From Vibrio palustris (lineage in GTDB: Bacteria; Pseudomonadota; Gammaproteobacteria; Enterobacterales; Vibrionaceae): a stretch of DNA of 64,000 nt. Each line of letters starts with the position of its first letter. Position 1 is the stretch's first letter. Made by a program: the position numbers and the translations under genes. Shown one piece after another: positions 36,982 to 46,456 of the stretch. The notes beneath the pieces were generated by a model. That model was not told where the DNA came from. It made no database searches and saw only the letters and a list, made by a program, of their open reading frames with translations. The stretch lies in NCBI RefSeq assembly GCF_024346995.1, contig NZ_AP024887.1, forward strand, positions 1,240,001 through 1,304,000. The letters are read 5' to 3'.

Positions 36982-37542
36982 TTGTATTACGTTAATAAAA
37001 TAGCGGATGATTTTGTATTACGCACCGCCACAGTGGATGATGCGGTATTAATTAGCCAATACTTTTCTGATAACCGAGAGTACCTAAAACCTTGGGAGCC
37101 AGAAAGAAGCGAGGCTTTTTACGCCCCGTTTTCGTGGCGTGAGCGATTGGTCAAGCTACATGAACTGCATCGTTTAGGTATGGCGTATTACTTATTAATC
37201 ATTGATAAAGTCACGGGTCATATGCTGGGGACAATTTCTTTTAGTAATTTGGCGAAATTCCCTTTGTATTCTTGCTCGGTGGGATATTCGTTAGCTCAAC
37301 AAGCTCAAGGGCAAGGCATCATGAGTCGCGCGCTGACGATGGCATGTGATTATATGTTTGATGAATGTAACGTGCATCGCATTAATGCCGCTTATATGCC
37401 ACATAATCAGCGCAGCGCCGCCGTATTAAAGCGAATTGGATTTGCTGAAGAGGGCTTTGCGCCTCAGTATTTATTAATCGATGGTCAATGGCGAGACCAT
37501 TGTTTAGTCGCCTTACTCAACCCGCATTGGCACGCTGAGTAA
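36982..37542 (+). CDS. rimJ: Ribosomal protein alanine N-acetyltransferase, RimJ-like
   Basis: This 186-residue GNAT enzyme would transfer acetyl from acetyl-CoA to the N-terminal alanine of a ribosomal protein (S5 in E. coli). Family landmarks are NREYLKPWEPER (about 32-43), the acetyl-CoA loop AQQAQGQGIMSRAL (about 105-118), PHNQRSAAVLKRIGFAEEGF, and the C-terminal YLLIDGQWRDHCLVAL. The start is a TTG 17 bases after the tyrR stop, with a weak AAGG upstream. A slightly different start is possible. Confidence 0.86.
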   Translation: MYYVNKIADDFVLRTATVDDAVLISQYFSDNREYLKPWEPERSEAFYAPFSWRERLVKLHELHRLGMAYYLLIIDKVTGHMLGTISFSNLAKFPLYSCSVGYSLAQQAQGQGIMSRALTMACDYMFDECNVHRINAAYMPHNQRSAAVLKRIGFAEEGFAPQYLLIDGQWRDHCLVALLNPHWHAE

Positions 37543-37619
37543 GACTGAATATATCCCCATTTTTATGAGTCGTTATTGTTACTGTGCAGCAGTACACATC
37601 AATCTATAAAGGACGCTTC

Positions 37620-38096
37620 ATGTCATTTTTACCTTTGGACGAATACCAAAGAAAGTGGATTTTTACTCATCAATCCATGCCAGTTCCAGAAGAGGATTTG
37701 GCGTACATTAAACCAATGACCGCGCAGCGAGCTGCGCAGTTTTGGAAAGATAATATTAGTGCGCAGAGTCCAGACTCAGAGCGCCTTAGCTCGCAAGATT
37801 GGCCAAGCCGTAAAGGCACATGGGCCAAGACCATTAACTGGATGCCAGAGTGGGAGAGCGATGAAGAAGCACTACCAGCAGAAATATTAGAGCATCTGGA
37901 TTGGCAGGACGATGTCACCGTGTATTTTTGTTATGAAAAATACAACATTATCGAAACTAAGTGGTCGATTTTTAAGCGCCACTGGAAGAACTTTCTGTTC
38001 TATGATGATGGTCCAATCTTGCTTGGACGCCGACGTAAGCAAGCGTTGTGGTTTCATACTAATGGCACGGTAAGTTTAGGTCAGCACAGTCAGTAA
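37620..38096 (+). CDS. DUF2947-like protein, unknown function
   Basis: This 158-residue cytosolic protein is rich in tryptophan (for example MTAQRAAQFWKD, WPSRKGTWAKTINWMP, WQDDVTVYFCYEKYNIIETK). It starts MSFLPLDEYQRKWIFTHQSM behind AAAGGA at 37609. No catalytic motif or membrane segment is seen. The assignment to DUF2947 is from memory of similar Vibrio proteins following rimJ and is moderately secure. Confidence 0.6.
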   Translation: MSFLPLDEYQRKWIFTHQSMPVPEEDLAYIKPMTAQRAAQFWKDNISAQSPDSERLSSQDWPSRKGTWAKTINWMPEWESDEEALPAEILEHLDWQDDVTVYFCYEKYNIIETKWSIFKRHWKNFLFYDDGPILLGRRRKQALWFHTNGTVSLGQHSQ

Positions 38097-38115
38097 TCTG
38101 TACTGAACAGAAACA

Positions 38116-38148
38116 AAAATGCCAACGCAGTGGCGTTGGCATTTTTTG
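38116..38148. terminator. Bidirectional rho-independent terminator
   Basis: AAAATGCCAACGC-agtg-GCGTTGGCATTTTTT, a perfect 12-bp stem with A and T tracts on both sides. It separates the converging DUF2947-like gene and the symporter gene. Confidence 0.9.
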
Positions 38149-38172
38149 TTACTAAACTTAGTGAATGCTTCA

Positions 38173-39423
38173 TTAAGCTTTATTGTAAACATCGTGATCG
38201 AGTTCTTTTTCGCTTTTCGCGATCAATACTGCAACCATCATATCACCACACACATTAATTGTGGTACGCGCCATATCTAAAATACGATCAATACCAGCGA
38301 CAATAGCAAGCCCTTCGATAGGTAAACCAACCGTACTCAATACCAATGACAGCATGATAAGACCCGCACCAGGAACGCCGGCCGTGCCAATGGATGCTAG
38401 GGTAGCGGTTAAAATAATCGTTGCATAATCTGCCATACTTAAATCGATACCAAAAGCTTGAGCGATAAAGAGGGCACATACACCTTGATAGAGGGCCGTG
38501 CCATCCATATTAATTGTGGCACCCAGTGGCAATACAAAACCAGAGACACCTTCAGACACGCCCATTTCTTCTCGGCTTGCTTTTATCGTGGCAGGTAACG
38601 TCCCTGAACTACTTGATGTGGTAAACGATACCGCGGCAGGATTTCTGATCGCTTTTAGGTAACGCATTGGATTTAAGCGCCCAACAAACGTGAGCATCCC
38701 TGAGTAGAATATTAAGACATGAAGTAATGCACCAATGTACACAGCACCGATGACTTTAATTAATGGCCACAATACATCCATACCGTACTTGCCTGATACC
38801 CATGCCATCAAACCAAAGATACCGTAAGGAGCAAGCTTCATCACAATTTCTGTGAGCTTGTACATGGCTTCTGCCAAACTATTGAATAATTTAACCGCAG
38901 GCGCTGATTTTTCTTCTCCAATTAACACTAAAGAAATACCGAGACCTAATGCAAAAACAATAATTTGTAATATGTTGCCCGCCGCGAGGGCATTAATAGG
39001 GTTTTTAGGTACCATATTTAATAAGGTATGAATTAACGTTGGGGCATCTTTCGCTGCTTGTGCTGATTTCGCCGGATCGACAGCCATATTTAACCCCGCA
39101 CCCGGCTGAATGATAGCCGACAAGCCAAGACCAATCGCAATCGCGATGGCCGTCGTTACCATATATAAGACAATGGCTTTACCTCCAATACGGCCCATTT
39201 TTCGCGTATCTTTCATAGATGTAATACCCACGATAAGCGAACAGAAAACGAGCGGCACAATCAGCATCTTGATGGCATTAATAAACAGAGAGCCAATTGG
39301 TTTAAAAATAGCGGCATCAGGTCCCATAAGCGCCCCTACGATGATCCCTAAGACCATACCGATGCCAATTTTTTTCCAAAGAACCATTCGTGACCATAGG
39401 CCTAATGGAGTGTGTAAATTCAT
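38173..39423 (-). CDS. Dicarboxylate/amino acid:cation symporter (DAACS family)
   Basis: This 416-residue inner-membrane carrier of the GltP/DctA/SstT superfamily has about eight helices and two re-entrant loops. Signatures include the serine-rich SFTTSSSSGTLPATI (about 273-287), the NMDGT motif in GATINMDGTALYQG (about 307-320), and TLASIGTAGVPGAG. Substrate (glutamate, aspartate or C4-dicarboxylate) cannot be assigned. The ATG at 39423 is preferred over one three codons upstream, since GGAATG lies at better spacing for it. Confidence 0.88.
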   Translation of the reverse strand: MNLHTPLGLWSRMVLWKKIGIGMVLGIIVGALMGPDAAIFKPIGSLFINAIKMLIVPLVFCSLIVGITSMKDTRKMGRIGGKAIVLYMVTTAIAIAIGLGLSAIIQPGAGLNMAVDPAKSAQAAKDAPTLIHTLLNMVPKNPINALAAGNILQIIVFALGLGISLVLIGEEKSAPAVKLFNSLAEAMYKLTEIVMKLAPYGIFGLMAWVSGKYGMDVLWPLIKVIGAVYIGALLHVLIFYSGMLTFVGRLNPMRYLKAIRNPAAVSFTTSSSSGTLPATIKASREEMGVSEGVSGFVLPLGATINMDGTALYQGVCALFIAQAFGIDLSMADYATIILTATLASIGTAGVPGAGLIMLSLVLSTVGLPIEGLAIVAGIDRILDMARTTINVCGDMMVAVLIAKSEKELDHDVYNKA

Positions 39424-39955
39424 AGTCAACATTCCAGTTTGATTAAAACAGTAACTTACACTAAAAAATTTTGGTTTTGCAGATTAAAATTCAAAATATT
39501 GATGAATGGATCACTATGTGTCGCTTTAACATACAAGCTCTTGGCGTCGATGGATTGATATGATGCCATCGCGGTAGGTTCAGTGCGTGGCCAGTCACAG
39601 TGTGAGCAACACGTAATGCTAATCTGAATTTATGAGTTAGTCGCGGATTAACGACCTTAACCCTCTAATATTGTGAAAATTTTCTTAGTAACCTAACGAT
39701 TTAGCGCAAGAAAACGTAAGCGTAACGATAAATGATGTCGCGACGCTATGCAAAATAGCCAAGACTCCCCATAAAATTGTATACAAAACACGCTATTGTC
39801 ATGATTTTGTCAATAAATTGTTTAAAGTGTAAACTTTAGCCCGTATAATTTATCGTCCAATATGATGGTTGAGTTCGTTAGCCTATGAAAACACAGGTAT
39901 TAAGCCATCATTCCACCGCATGCGATGGATACTTATAAACTATGGACGCGATATA
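39424..39955. promoter_or_regulatory. Divergent intergenic region, 532 bp, with PhoB-like repeats
   Basis: No supported gene is seen here. The right part holds TTGTCATGATTTTGTCA at 39796-39812, then a weaker TTGTTT at 39818, giving three half-sites at 11-base steps. A perfect TATAAT at 39844-39849 faces the GNAT gene. The left 300 bases show only an inverted repeat GATGG...CCATC near 39549-39570 and no clear promoter. Confidence 0.5.
39796..39849 (+). promoter_or_regulatory. Candidate promoter with PhoB-box-like direct repeats
   Basis: TTGTCAT-GATT-TTGTCA repeats (11-base period) with a third half-site TTGTTT precede TATAAT at 39844. The 17-mer is identical to the one on the minus strand at 6492-6476. 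It matches 13 of 18 Pho-box consensus positions. It would drive the GNAT and NUDIX-PAP2 genes. Confidence 0.45.
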
Positions 39956-40432
39956 ATGACCGAGATCATCGTTAGACCGGCATGCAGTGAAGATTTAGAG
40001 CATCTCAATGAATTAATGTTTTGTTTGCACAATGAGCATCATGTTCAATGCCCAGACTATTTTAAATCTGCAGAAGATATTGAGGCAGATAAAAGTATTG
40101 CGCAATATTTAGATCATCCTGAATGCTTGGTGTTCGTTGCAACAATAGATTCGGACATTGTCGGGTTTGTTTCTGGGCATTTTTGTGAGTTAGTATCACC
40201 AGTGAGTCAACCTCTTATGATGGGGAGTATCGATGAGCTGTATGTCAAACCAGCGCGTCGCCATCAAAGTATCGCTGGAGATTTAATGGACCGTGTAGAG
40301 TCAGTATTTAAGCAATACGGCATAAAAGAAATATTCGTGGAAGTGTGGGACTTTAATGTTGGTGCACGGACATTTTACCAGAATAGCGGTTTTACTCAGC
40401 ATATTCATTGGCTCCGAAAGTCGATTAAATGA
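39956..40432 (+). CDS. GNAT family N-acetyltransferase
   Basis: This 158-residue protein begins MTEIIVRPACSEDLEHLN. It carries the acetyl-CoA-binding loop in YVKPARRHQSIAGDLMDRVE (about 93-112, an R-x-x-x-I-A-G variant of the usual Q/R-x-x-G-x-G/A) and the C-terminal VWDFNVGARTFYQNSGF motif. The substrate is unknown. Start 39956 is chosen over an upstream in-frame codon that would give an unrelated leader. It lies 25 bases upstream of the NUDIX-PAP2 gene and is probably cotranscribed with it. Confidence 0.82.
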   Translation: MTEIIVRPACSEDLEHLNELMFCLHNEHHVQCPDYFKSAEDIEADKSIAQYLDHPECLVFVATIDSDIVGFVSGHFCELVSPVSQPLMMGSIDELYVKPARRHQSIAGDLMDRVESVFKQYGIKEIFVEVWDFNVGARTFYQNSGFTQHIHWLRKSIK

Positions 40433-40457
40433 ATCGATTGTGATTAGGACGAAACAG

Positions 40458-41939
40458 GTGTATCAGCATTTATTAATTATTGTTGCAACATTGGTGGTCA
40501 TGTTGACTTCCGGTGGTGTGTTTGGACAAGAAGCCAAGCAACATAATATAGAGAAGCGCGGCGCGATTTGTTTGACAAGAGTCAATAATCAGCTCTTGAT
40601 GATTCGCGAAGACATCACTGGCAAGTTATCTGTGCCGGGCGGCAACATCAACCTAGGAGAGACACCTGAGCAAGCTGCTCAGCGAGAAGCCTGGGAAGAA
40701 ACAGGATTAGTTGTTGAAGTGAACAAAGAGTTAGGCCGCACACAGACAGCCTATGTTTTTGATTGTGTTAGCCAATCTGATGTCATTGCCTTTAAACCTG
40801 ATAATGCGTTTGGTGGAAACACACTACCGGTCTGGGTGGCTCCAGATTTCGGTATCGAAACCATTAATGGTATGTTGATAGAGCCTAGCCGCGTCGCTGC
40901 GACCGATTACCGCTTTCCAGCACAATGGCATACATTGAAAGCGATGTTCAAGCAGGCGACTGATCAACCGGTTCGTAAAGTCGATGATTTGATTGCTGTT
41001 GCCCCTTTTTTCCAACAATACGAATTACATTTCTTAGTTAAATTTCAAAATGCGTTACTAAAGATGCCTGAATGGGCCAGCAAAACGGTGCTTGGCATTG
41101 TTGCAATCGGTAACGTTTTCGCCAATCCCATGATGGCTTGGATAGTGTTCCCTTTTCTCATGTACTTTGTGGGTACTCGTATTACGCTGAAATTATTTGT
41201 ATCGATGGCGTTCGTCAGTTTAATGTGTCATCTGCTGCAGCGTGGGCTGGCATTACCGCGACCATATGTGTATTTACCGACCATACAGCCGTTATCTGAA
41301 TCCGGATATAGTATGCCATGCGTGGTGACGGCCATATTAACCTGCAGTGCGTTTGTATTATGGCAAGAGCGAGAAAACATCACCTGGCCTTATTGGACCC
41401 CCACTTTAACGGTAATCATTGTTTGGCAGACGCTAGGGCAGTTTTTAGCCGGTGATATGTTTATTACCGACTGCATTGTTGGCGCCGTGCTTGGCGCAAT
41501 CGTTTCTTGGAATGTTTATCAGCTTGAAAGCCGCACCAGTGTTGATTTTACGAGGCTACTTTGCTCGTACAAGATCTGGCTTGGGTTACTCCTGTTAACG
41601 GGCATGCTGACTTATTTATGGGCGACGCCAGGATTTCGCCATTGGTTATCGATATTAACCGCCGTTATTCTCGCGTTAGCTTTTGTGCGTCAGTTTGAGA
41701 CTAAACCGACGTTACTGCGAGTTGTCGTTTGTGTGGGTGTGTTAGTTTGCCAAGATAGGGTATTTAAGTTGGCATTAGAGCATTTTTCCTACAGTACCGA
41801 TTGGTGCTTATCTTTGTCATTTATGCATTATGGTGTCATGACATTTACTTTATTTGCGCTCATGTTTAATGGGCTTAGTTTACACCGCGTTCATTCGCAA
41901 TTGATGTCGTTGATTCACTATAAAAACTTATCTTCGTAA
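40458..41939 (+). CDS. Membrane NUDIX hydrolase fused to a degenerate PAP2-like domain
   Basis: This protein has about 493 residues. An N-terminal helix or signal (about 3-22) is followed by a NUDIX domain with an intact box (GGNINLGETPEQAAQREAWE then ETGL, about 58-82). A C-terminal domain of about eight helices aligns with PAP2 phosphatases by QRGLALPRPYVYLP (motif 1, about 270). However, motif 2, normally PSGH, reads SMPCVV, and motif 3, normally SR-x5-H-x3-D, reads AGDMFITDCIVG. Both catalytic histidines appear lost. The topology places the NUDIX domain outside the cytoplasm if the first helix is a signal anchor. The GTG at 40458 follows AGGA. The frame stays open upstream into the GNAT gene. 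Confidence 0.75.
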   Translation: MYQHLLIIVATLVVMLTSGGVFGQEAKQHNIEKRGAICLTRVNNQLLMIREDITGKLSVPGGNINLGETPEQAAQREAWEETGLVVEVNKELGRTQTAYVFDCVSQSDVIAFKPDNAFGGNTLPVWVAPDFGIETINGMLIEPSRVAATDYRFPAQWHTLKAMFKQATDQPVRKVDDLIAVAPFFQQYELHFLVKFQNALLKMPEWASKTVLGIVAIGNVFANPMMAWIVFPFLMYFVGTRITLKLFVSMAFVSLMCHLLQRGLALPRPYVYLPTIQPLSESGYSMPCVVTAILTCSAFVLWQERENITWPYWTPTLTVIIVWQTLGQFLAGDMFITDCIVGAVLGAIVSWNVYQLESRTSVDFTRLLCSYKIWLGLLLLTGMLTYLWATPGFRHWLSILTAVILALAFVRQFETKPTLLRVVVCVGVLVCQDRVFKLALEHFSYSTDWCLSLSFMHYGVMTFTLFALMFNGLSLHRVHSQLMSLIHYKNLSS

Positions 41940-42111
41940 ACTCGAAATTTATCCGCACACGCGCAATCTAGCGAATATATGATTAAGTATAAACGGCAGC
42001 GGATACACATAACGGCTTATTTCTGATACAAAATGCCACAAAAAGTACGTAACTTATGGCGGTTTGTGTCTACACTTACTCTAATTAAAGACCAATGGTG
42101 TCGTCGCTATT

Positions 42112-43647
42112 ATGAATAAAGCAAGTCCATCTATTATTGATGAAGAAGTTACCTTTCCTGATAACGTACAATTGGTGTCCACAACTGATACGCAAGGTGT
42201 TATTACTTATGCCAATGAAGAGTTTTGCCGCGTAGCCGGTTTTACTCTGGAAGAAATGATTAATCAGCATCATAATCTTGTACGTCATCCAGATATGCCC
42301 AAAGAAGCATTTAAGGATATGTGGGCACATTTAAAAGCTAATCAACCTTGGCGTGGTGCGGTAAAAAACCGTTGTAAAGACGGGCGTTATTATTGGGTAG
42401 ATGCGTATGTGACGCCGATCTATCTTGATGATGCATTGGTTGGTTATCAATCGGTACGACGTCGTTTATTACCCGCGACACGCCAGCGTGCGGAAACGCT
42501 GTATACAAAGTTAGTGTCCAACCGTCGCGCATTACCACTTTTCCAATTGAATGTGACCCAACGTTTAAGTGCTTTCTTTGTTGCTTCATTGGTATTATTG
42601 GCGTCCACTATCTGGTTGAATTCATTTTTTTCATTACTTTTACCGGTTGTTTTTCTTGTGTTGTTTTATCGCGATGTGGTTCGTCATCCGCGATATTCAG
42701 AGCAGCTCCAAAACAGTTACGATAGTATTTCCCGTTGGGTATATTGTGATAGTCCGCAAAACCATGCAGAGTTTCATCTTAAAATGCAATCGGGCAAAGT
42801 GAGCACCATTATTGGTCGGACGGCAGACAGTGGTAATAAATTACTCGAACAAGTCCATGAGATGGAATTACTAGCCAAAAATAGTGAAAGCAGTATTGAA
42901 ACGCAGTCTATTGAGTTAGAGAAAATCTCGGCTGCTGTGGAGCAAATGGTGGCAACGATTAATGAAGTGTCTGGGCATAGTCAGGAGACGTCATCACAAG
43001 TTAGCTCTGCGAACGATATTTGTCGACGTGTTATGAGTAACATTGGTTCAACCGAGCAAAAAGTGGCTATGTTGGCAAGTGAAGTGAACCGTTCGTCTCA
43101 AGCAACCGTTGAGCTCGAGGGAAAAATCGAATCTATCGGTAACGTGATGGCTGATATTCAAGGTGTGGCGTCACAAACGAATCTATTGGCACTCAATGCG
43201 GCTATTGAAGCAGCACGAGCAGGCGAGCAAGGACGTGGCTTCGCTGTGGTTGCTGATGAGGTAAGAGCCTTAAGTCAGCGTACTCATGATGCGACAGAGA
43301 ACATTCAAAAGTCGATGCAAGATGTTGCAACCACGTTAGTATCATTAAAACAAACAATGGCGGCAGGAGAAGAGGCAGCCAGCAGTTGTGCTAGCGAAAC
43401 GGCGATGACCAAGGATAGTGTTGGTGAGCTCTCTGATGCAATGAATGTTATCGATGATGCTGCGACCTTAATTTCGACATCAGCTGAAGAGCAAAGCGTT
43501 GTTGCAAAAGAAATTAATGAAAACCTTTCGAATATCAAGGATGCCTCGAGCAGTACCTTATCAGATGCTAATAATGTGTATGAGCTGGCAAAAGATGTTG
43601 AAAAAGGTGCCCAAACCTTAGCAACGTTAGGAAAAACGTTTAATTAA
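42112..43647 (+). CDS. Aer-like methyl-accepting chemotaxis protein with PAS domain
   Basis: This 511-residue receptor has an N-terminal PAS domain (about 20-125: [22 protein letters not shown], a joined segment, and [17 protein letters not shown]), a short membrane hairpin (about 155-185), and a long signalling coil. The highly conserved tip is [20 protein letters not shown] followed by [17 protein letters not shown] (about 350-386). The PAS sequence matches the FAD-binding Aer type, so energy or redox taxis is likely. The gene is monogenic with its own terminator. The ribosome site before the ATG is weak. Confidence 0.9.
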   Translation: MNKASPSIIDEEVTFPDNVQLVSTTDTQGVITYANEEFCRVAGFTLEEMINQHHNLVRHPDMPKEAFKDMWAHLKANQPWRGAVKNRCKDGRYYWVDAYVTPIYLDDALVGYQSVRRRLLPATRQRAETLYTKLVSNRRALPLFQLNVTQRLSAFFVASLVLLASTIWLNSFFSLLLPVVFLVLFYRDVVRHPRYSEQLQNSYDSISRWVYCDSPQNHAEFHLKMQSGKVSTIIGRTADSGNKLLEQVHEMELLAKNSESSIETQSIELEKISAAVEQMVATINEVSGHSQETSSQVSSANDICRRVMSNIGSTEQKVAMLASEVNRSSQATVELEGKIESIGNVMADIQGVASQTNLLALNAAIEAARAGEQGRGFAVVADEVRALSQRTHDATENIQKSMQDVATTLVSLKQTMAAGEEAASSCASETAMTKDSVGELSDAMNVIDDAATLISTSAEEQSVVAKEINENLSNIKDASSSTLSDANNVYELAKDVEKGAQTLATLGKTFN

Positions 43648-43668
43648 TCATTATTTTCCATCCATTTG

Positions 43669-43702
43669 AATCCGCAGCATCTTAGATACTGCGGATTTTT
43701 TT
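43669..43702 (+). terminator. Rho-independent terminator of the Aer-like gene
   Basis: AATCCGCAG-catcttagata-CTGCGGATT followed by a T-run, 22 bases after the stop codon. Confidence 0.8.
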
Positions 43703-43780
43703 AAAAGGGCGATATAACAACGGTTGTCGATAAACAGTGGCAGAACAGCGCTTAACATTGCTTATCAATTATGGGGCAGT

Positions 43781-44491
43781 TTAAGCGAAAAAACGTTCTG
43801 GAAAATCACTAAATACACCATCGACTTGATCGAGTAGTGCGAAGGTTTCTGGTTGATTGACGGTATAACACCACACTTCTCGTCCGGCTTGATGTAATTC
43901 GTGTAAGTGACGTTCTTTCAACCACCGATAGTTCACATTGCAGCTGAAAGCATTCACCTCATCGAGTAATTTACGATCTTTATTTGTCAGTCTTTCGGTT
44001 AGTACTCCAAGCTTATATTGAGCACATTGCTGAGCGGCATAGCGAATTACGTCATGACTGAAACTTGACAGTAAAATATCGTCTGGCTTAAGTGGACTAG
44101 TAATTAATTGCTGTGCGAGTAAATCGACCACTAATTTGGGATCATGGCGATCAATTTTGATCTCAAGATTTAGGCGTAATTGATGGTCTGCGGCAAGGGT
44201 TAGCAATTGACTAAGCGTCATTATTTTTTCATGGCTAAACCGTGTATCAAACCAAGCCCCGAAATCATTTTGGTTTAATTGTTCATAGGTCAGTTCATCA
44301 ACACGTCCTTGACCATTACTGCAACGGTTGATTTTATGATCATGGAAAATGACTAAAATATTATCTTTAGTCGGTTGTACATCGACTTCAATCCATTGTA
44401 ATCCCATATCAATCGCCGCTTGCACGCTGACTTGAGTATTTTCAGGGTAGTGGCCGGCAACTCCACGGTGTCCGACGATAGTATAAGACAT
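43781..44491 (-). CDS. ugpQ: Glycerophosphodiester phosphodiesterase
   Basis: This 236-residue enzyme hydrolyses glycerophosphodiesters to glycerol 3-phosphate and an alcohol. GDPD motifs are clear: IVGHRGVAGHYPENT (about 5-19), WIEVDVQPTKDNILVIFHDH (about 36-55, with the Glu-x-Asp metal ligands and HDH), and LNLEIK (about 114-119). It lacks a signal peptide and so acts in the cytosol on imported diesters, as UgpQ does in E. coli. AAGGAG precedes ATG 44491. It is the last gene of the ugp operon. Confidence 0.92.
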   Translation of the reverse strand: MSYTIVGHRGVAGHYPENTQVSVQAAIDMGLQWIEVDVQPTKDNILVIFHDHKINRCSNGQGRVDELTYEQLNQNDFGAWFDTRFSHEKIMTLSQLLTLAADHQLRLNLEIKIDRHDPKLVVDLLAQQLITSPLKPDDILLSSFSHDVIRYAAQQCAQYKLGVLTERLTNKDRKLLDEVNAFSCNVNYRWLKERHLHELHQAGREVWCYTVNQPETFALLDQVDGVFSDFPERFFA

Positions 44492-44503
44492 GATCACTCC
44501 TTA

Positions 44504-45280
44504 TTATGTGAATTCAATGGTGCTATCTTGGATGATGTCTACTTGATGTTGATGACAAAGCGTGACTAATTCGGCCGGCGCAACATCGGTAAATAGACGG
44601 TTTATTTCATATAATTGCCCACTGACCACAGGGGCGTAGCGTTGATATTTATGCTGGTCGGCCACTAACCAACAGTACTGACTGTGTTCAATGATCGCTC
44701 GGTTGAGATGGGCTTCTTCTGGATAAAAATCCAATAAGCGACCATGATGACTGATACCACCGACACCAAAAATACCATATTGTATATTGAAGCGGCGATA
44801 AAAAGCCGTGCTTTCTTCACCGACGGTATCTTCATCTGACGAGCGCACTAATCCACCTGCGAGGTGAACCTGTATTTCTGGGTTTCTACTGAGTATCAAA
44901 GCCACATTAATATTATTGGTGACAACTGTTAAGCCCACATGATCGATTAACGCTTGAGCCACTTGTTTGGGCGTGGTGCCAATGCCTAGAAACACACTCG
45001 TATTAGCTGGCAGTGCTTTCGCGACTTGCAAAGCAATGTTTTCCTTCGCAGCAAAGTGCAGGAGCTCGCGATTAGTAAATGACAGGTTATCGTTGGCACT
45101 GGGACAACGGATACCGCCATGTACCCGCCGTACGAGTCCAAGATCACTCATTTCATTCATATCCTTACGAATCGTTTGCACTGAAACACCAAAATGCTCG
45201 GCCATTAAACCGCTCGGCAATATGCTATTGGACGTTTGTAGCCATTGCATTATGTGCTTTTGTCTTTGAGTGAGTTTCAC
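44504..45280 (-). CDS. DeoR/GlpR-family transcriptional regulator
   Basis: This 258-residue protein has an N-terminal helix-turn-helix (QRQKHIMQWLQTSNSILPSG, then HFGVSVQTIRKDMNEMSDLGLVRRVHGG over about 4-57). A sugar-phosphate-sensing DeoR C-terminal domain carries the NTSVFLGIGTTPKQVAQAL and VVTNNINVALIL motifs. It is encoded between ugpC and ugpQ, so it probably represses this operon and responds to glycerol 3-phosphate or a related phosphate. The start is GTG. This arrangement is absent from the E. coli ugp operon, which is PhoB-controlled. Confidence 0.88.
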   Translation of the reverse strand: MKLTQRQKHIMQWLQTSNSILPSGLMAEHFGVSVQTIRKDMNEMSDLGLVRRVHGGIRCPSANDNLSFTNRELLHFAAKENIALQVAKALPANTSVFLGIGTTPKQVAQALIDHVGLTVVTNNINVALILSRNPEIQVHLAGGLVRSSDEDTVGEESTAFYRRFNIQYGIFGVGGISHHGRLLDFYPEEAHLNRAIIEHSQYCWLVADQHKYQRYAPVVSGQLYEINRLFTDVAPAELVTLCHQHQVDIIQDSTIEFT

Positions 45281-45306
45281 GATGATTCCCTATGCAATAC
45301 TATCCC

Positions 45307-46422
45307 TTATGCCACGACACGCTCTGGCGCGTTCGCAATACGCTTACCGTGTTGATCAAATAAATGAATGTGGTTAGCGGACACACTGAGCAACAATTGG
45401 CTGCCAATTGTGATGGGCATTTCTGGTGTCAAAGCAATAAATGGTGAACTCTCGTGCCCAGCTAAGACGCCGTGTACCAATTGATTAGGACCAAGAGGTT
45501 CAACTACATTGACGCCTATAGGGAGCGATAAACCGGTTTTATTTTCACTGGCTAGAAGCGCATGCTCTGGACGAATACCAATTGTGACGTTGTCACATGT
45601 TAAGTGGGCGTAATCTGCAAGATACACACTGTGACCGCACAAGTGTAATGTACCGGAGACAATACTGCCTTGCACAAAATTCATGGCCGGGCTACCAATA
45701 AAACTCGCAACGAAGGTGCTCGCGGGGTAGTGGTAGACATCAGATGGTGCGCCGATTTGTTCAATCTGGCCACTGCGTAATACGACAATCCTATCCGCTA
45801 ACGTCATCGCTTCTACTTGATCATGAGTAACATAGACACTCGTGACAGACAGCTCCCGCTGAATTTTTTTGATCTCTAAACGCATGTGTGCGCGTAGAGC
45901 GGCGTCTAAGTTGGATAACGGTTCATCAAATAAAAACAACTGTGGATCTCGCACGATGGCTCGACCCATGGCGACACGCTGCCGCTGTCCGCCGGATAAT
46001 TTAGCGGGCTTTCTATCAAGGTACTCATCGATTTTTAGAATGGTGGCGACATGTTGAATTTTGGCATCAATCGTGGCTTTATCGACCCCGCGATTTTTTA
46101 GTCCATAGGCCAAATTTTGATACACAGACATATGTGGATATAGGGCATAGTTCTGGAATACCATTGCGATATCACGCTGTGATGGTTTTTCGGTATCCAC
46201 GCGACGTCCCGCCAGATGAATCTCGCCTGATGTTAAGCTTTCTAAGCCAGCAATCGAGCGTAATATCGATGATTTACCGCAGCCAGATGGACCCACTAAT
46301 ACAATAAACTCGCCGGGTTGGATGGCTAAATCAACGCCTTTGACCGCTTGGTGCCCGTTATCATACGTTTTTACTAACTGGCGTATGTCTAACTTCGCTT
46401 CGGCTGTGTTGTGTTCGAGCAT
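45307..46422 (-). CDS. ugpC: sn-glycerol-3-phosphate ABC transporter ATP-binding protein
   Basis: This 371-residue ATPase of the MalK/UgpC class has Walker A GPSGCGKSS (about 40-48), signature LSGGQRQRVAMGRA, Walker B LFLFDEPLSNLD, and a C-terminal regulatory OB/TOBE domain (about 235-371) with IGIRPEHALL. The frame continues 15 codons upstream into ugpE. ATG 46422 with GGA in front gives a normal MalK-type N-terminus (MLEHNTAEAKLDIRQLVKTY). Confidence 0.9.
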   Translation of the reverse strand: MLEHNTAEAKLDIRQLVKTYDNGHQAVKGVDLAIQPGEFIVLVGPSGCGKSSILRSIAGLESLTSGEIHLAGRRVDTEKPSQRDIAMVFQNYALYPHMSVYQNLAYGLKNRGVDKATIDAKIQHVATILKIDEYLDRKPAKLSGGQRQRVAMGRAIVRDPQLFLFDEPLSNLDAALRAHMRLEIKKIQRELSVTSVYVTHDQVEAMTLADRIVVLRSGQIEQIGAPSDVYHYPASTFVASFIGSPAMNFVQGSIVSGTLHLCGHSVYLADYAHLTCDNVTIGIRPEHALLASENKTGLSLPIGVNVVEPLGPNQLVHGVLAGHESSPFIALTPEMPITIGSQLLLSVSANHIHLFDQHGKRIANAPERVVA

Positions 46423-46456
46423 ATTTCCACTCTCCATGTGCGTGGTGATAGTTGCG

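Noticed and set aside
39885..39938. 17-codon ORF upstream of the GNAT gene
   Set aside because: There is no ribosome site and no regulatory codon pattern, so it is probably chance.
40356..40457. N-terminal extension of the NUDIX-PAP2 frame into the GNAT gene
   Set aside because: It would overlap the GNAT coding region in another frame. A GTG with AGGA in front at 40458 gives a sensible signal-anchor N-terminus.
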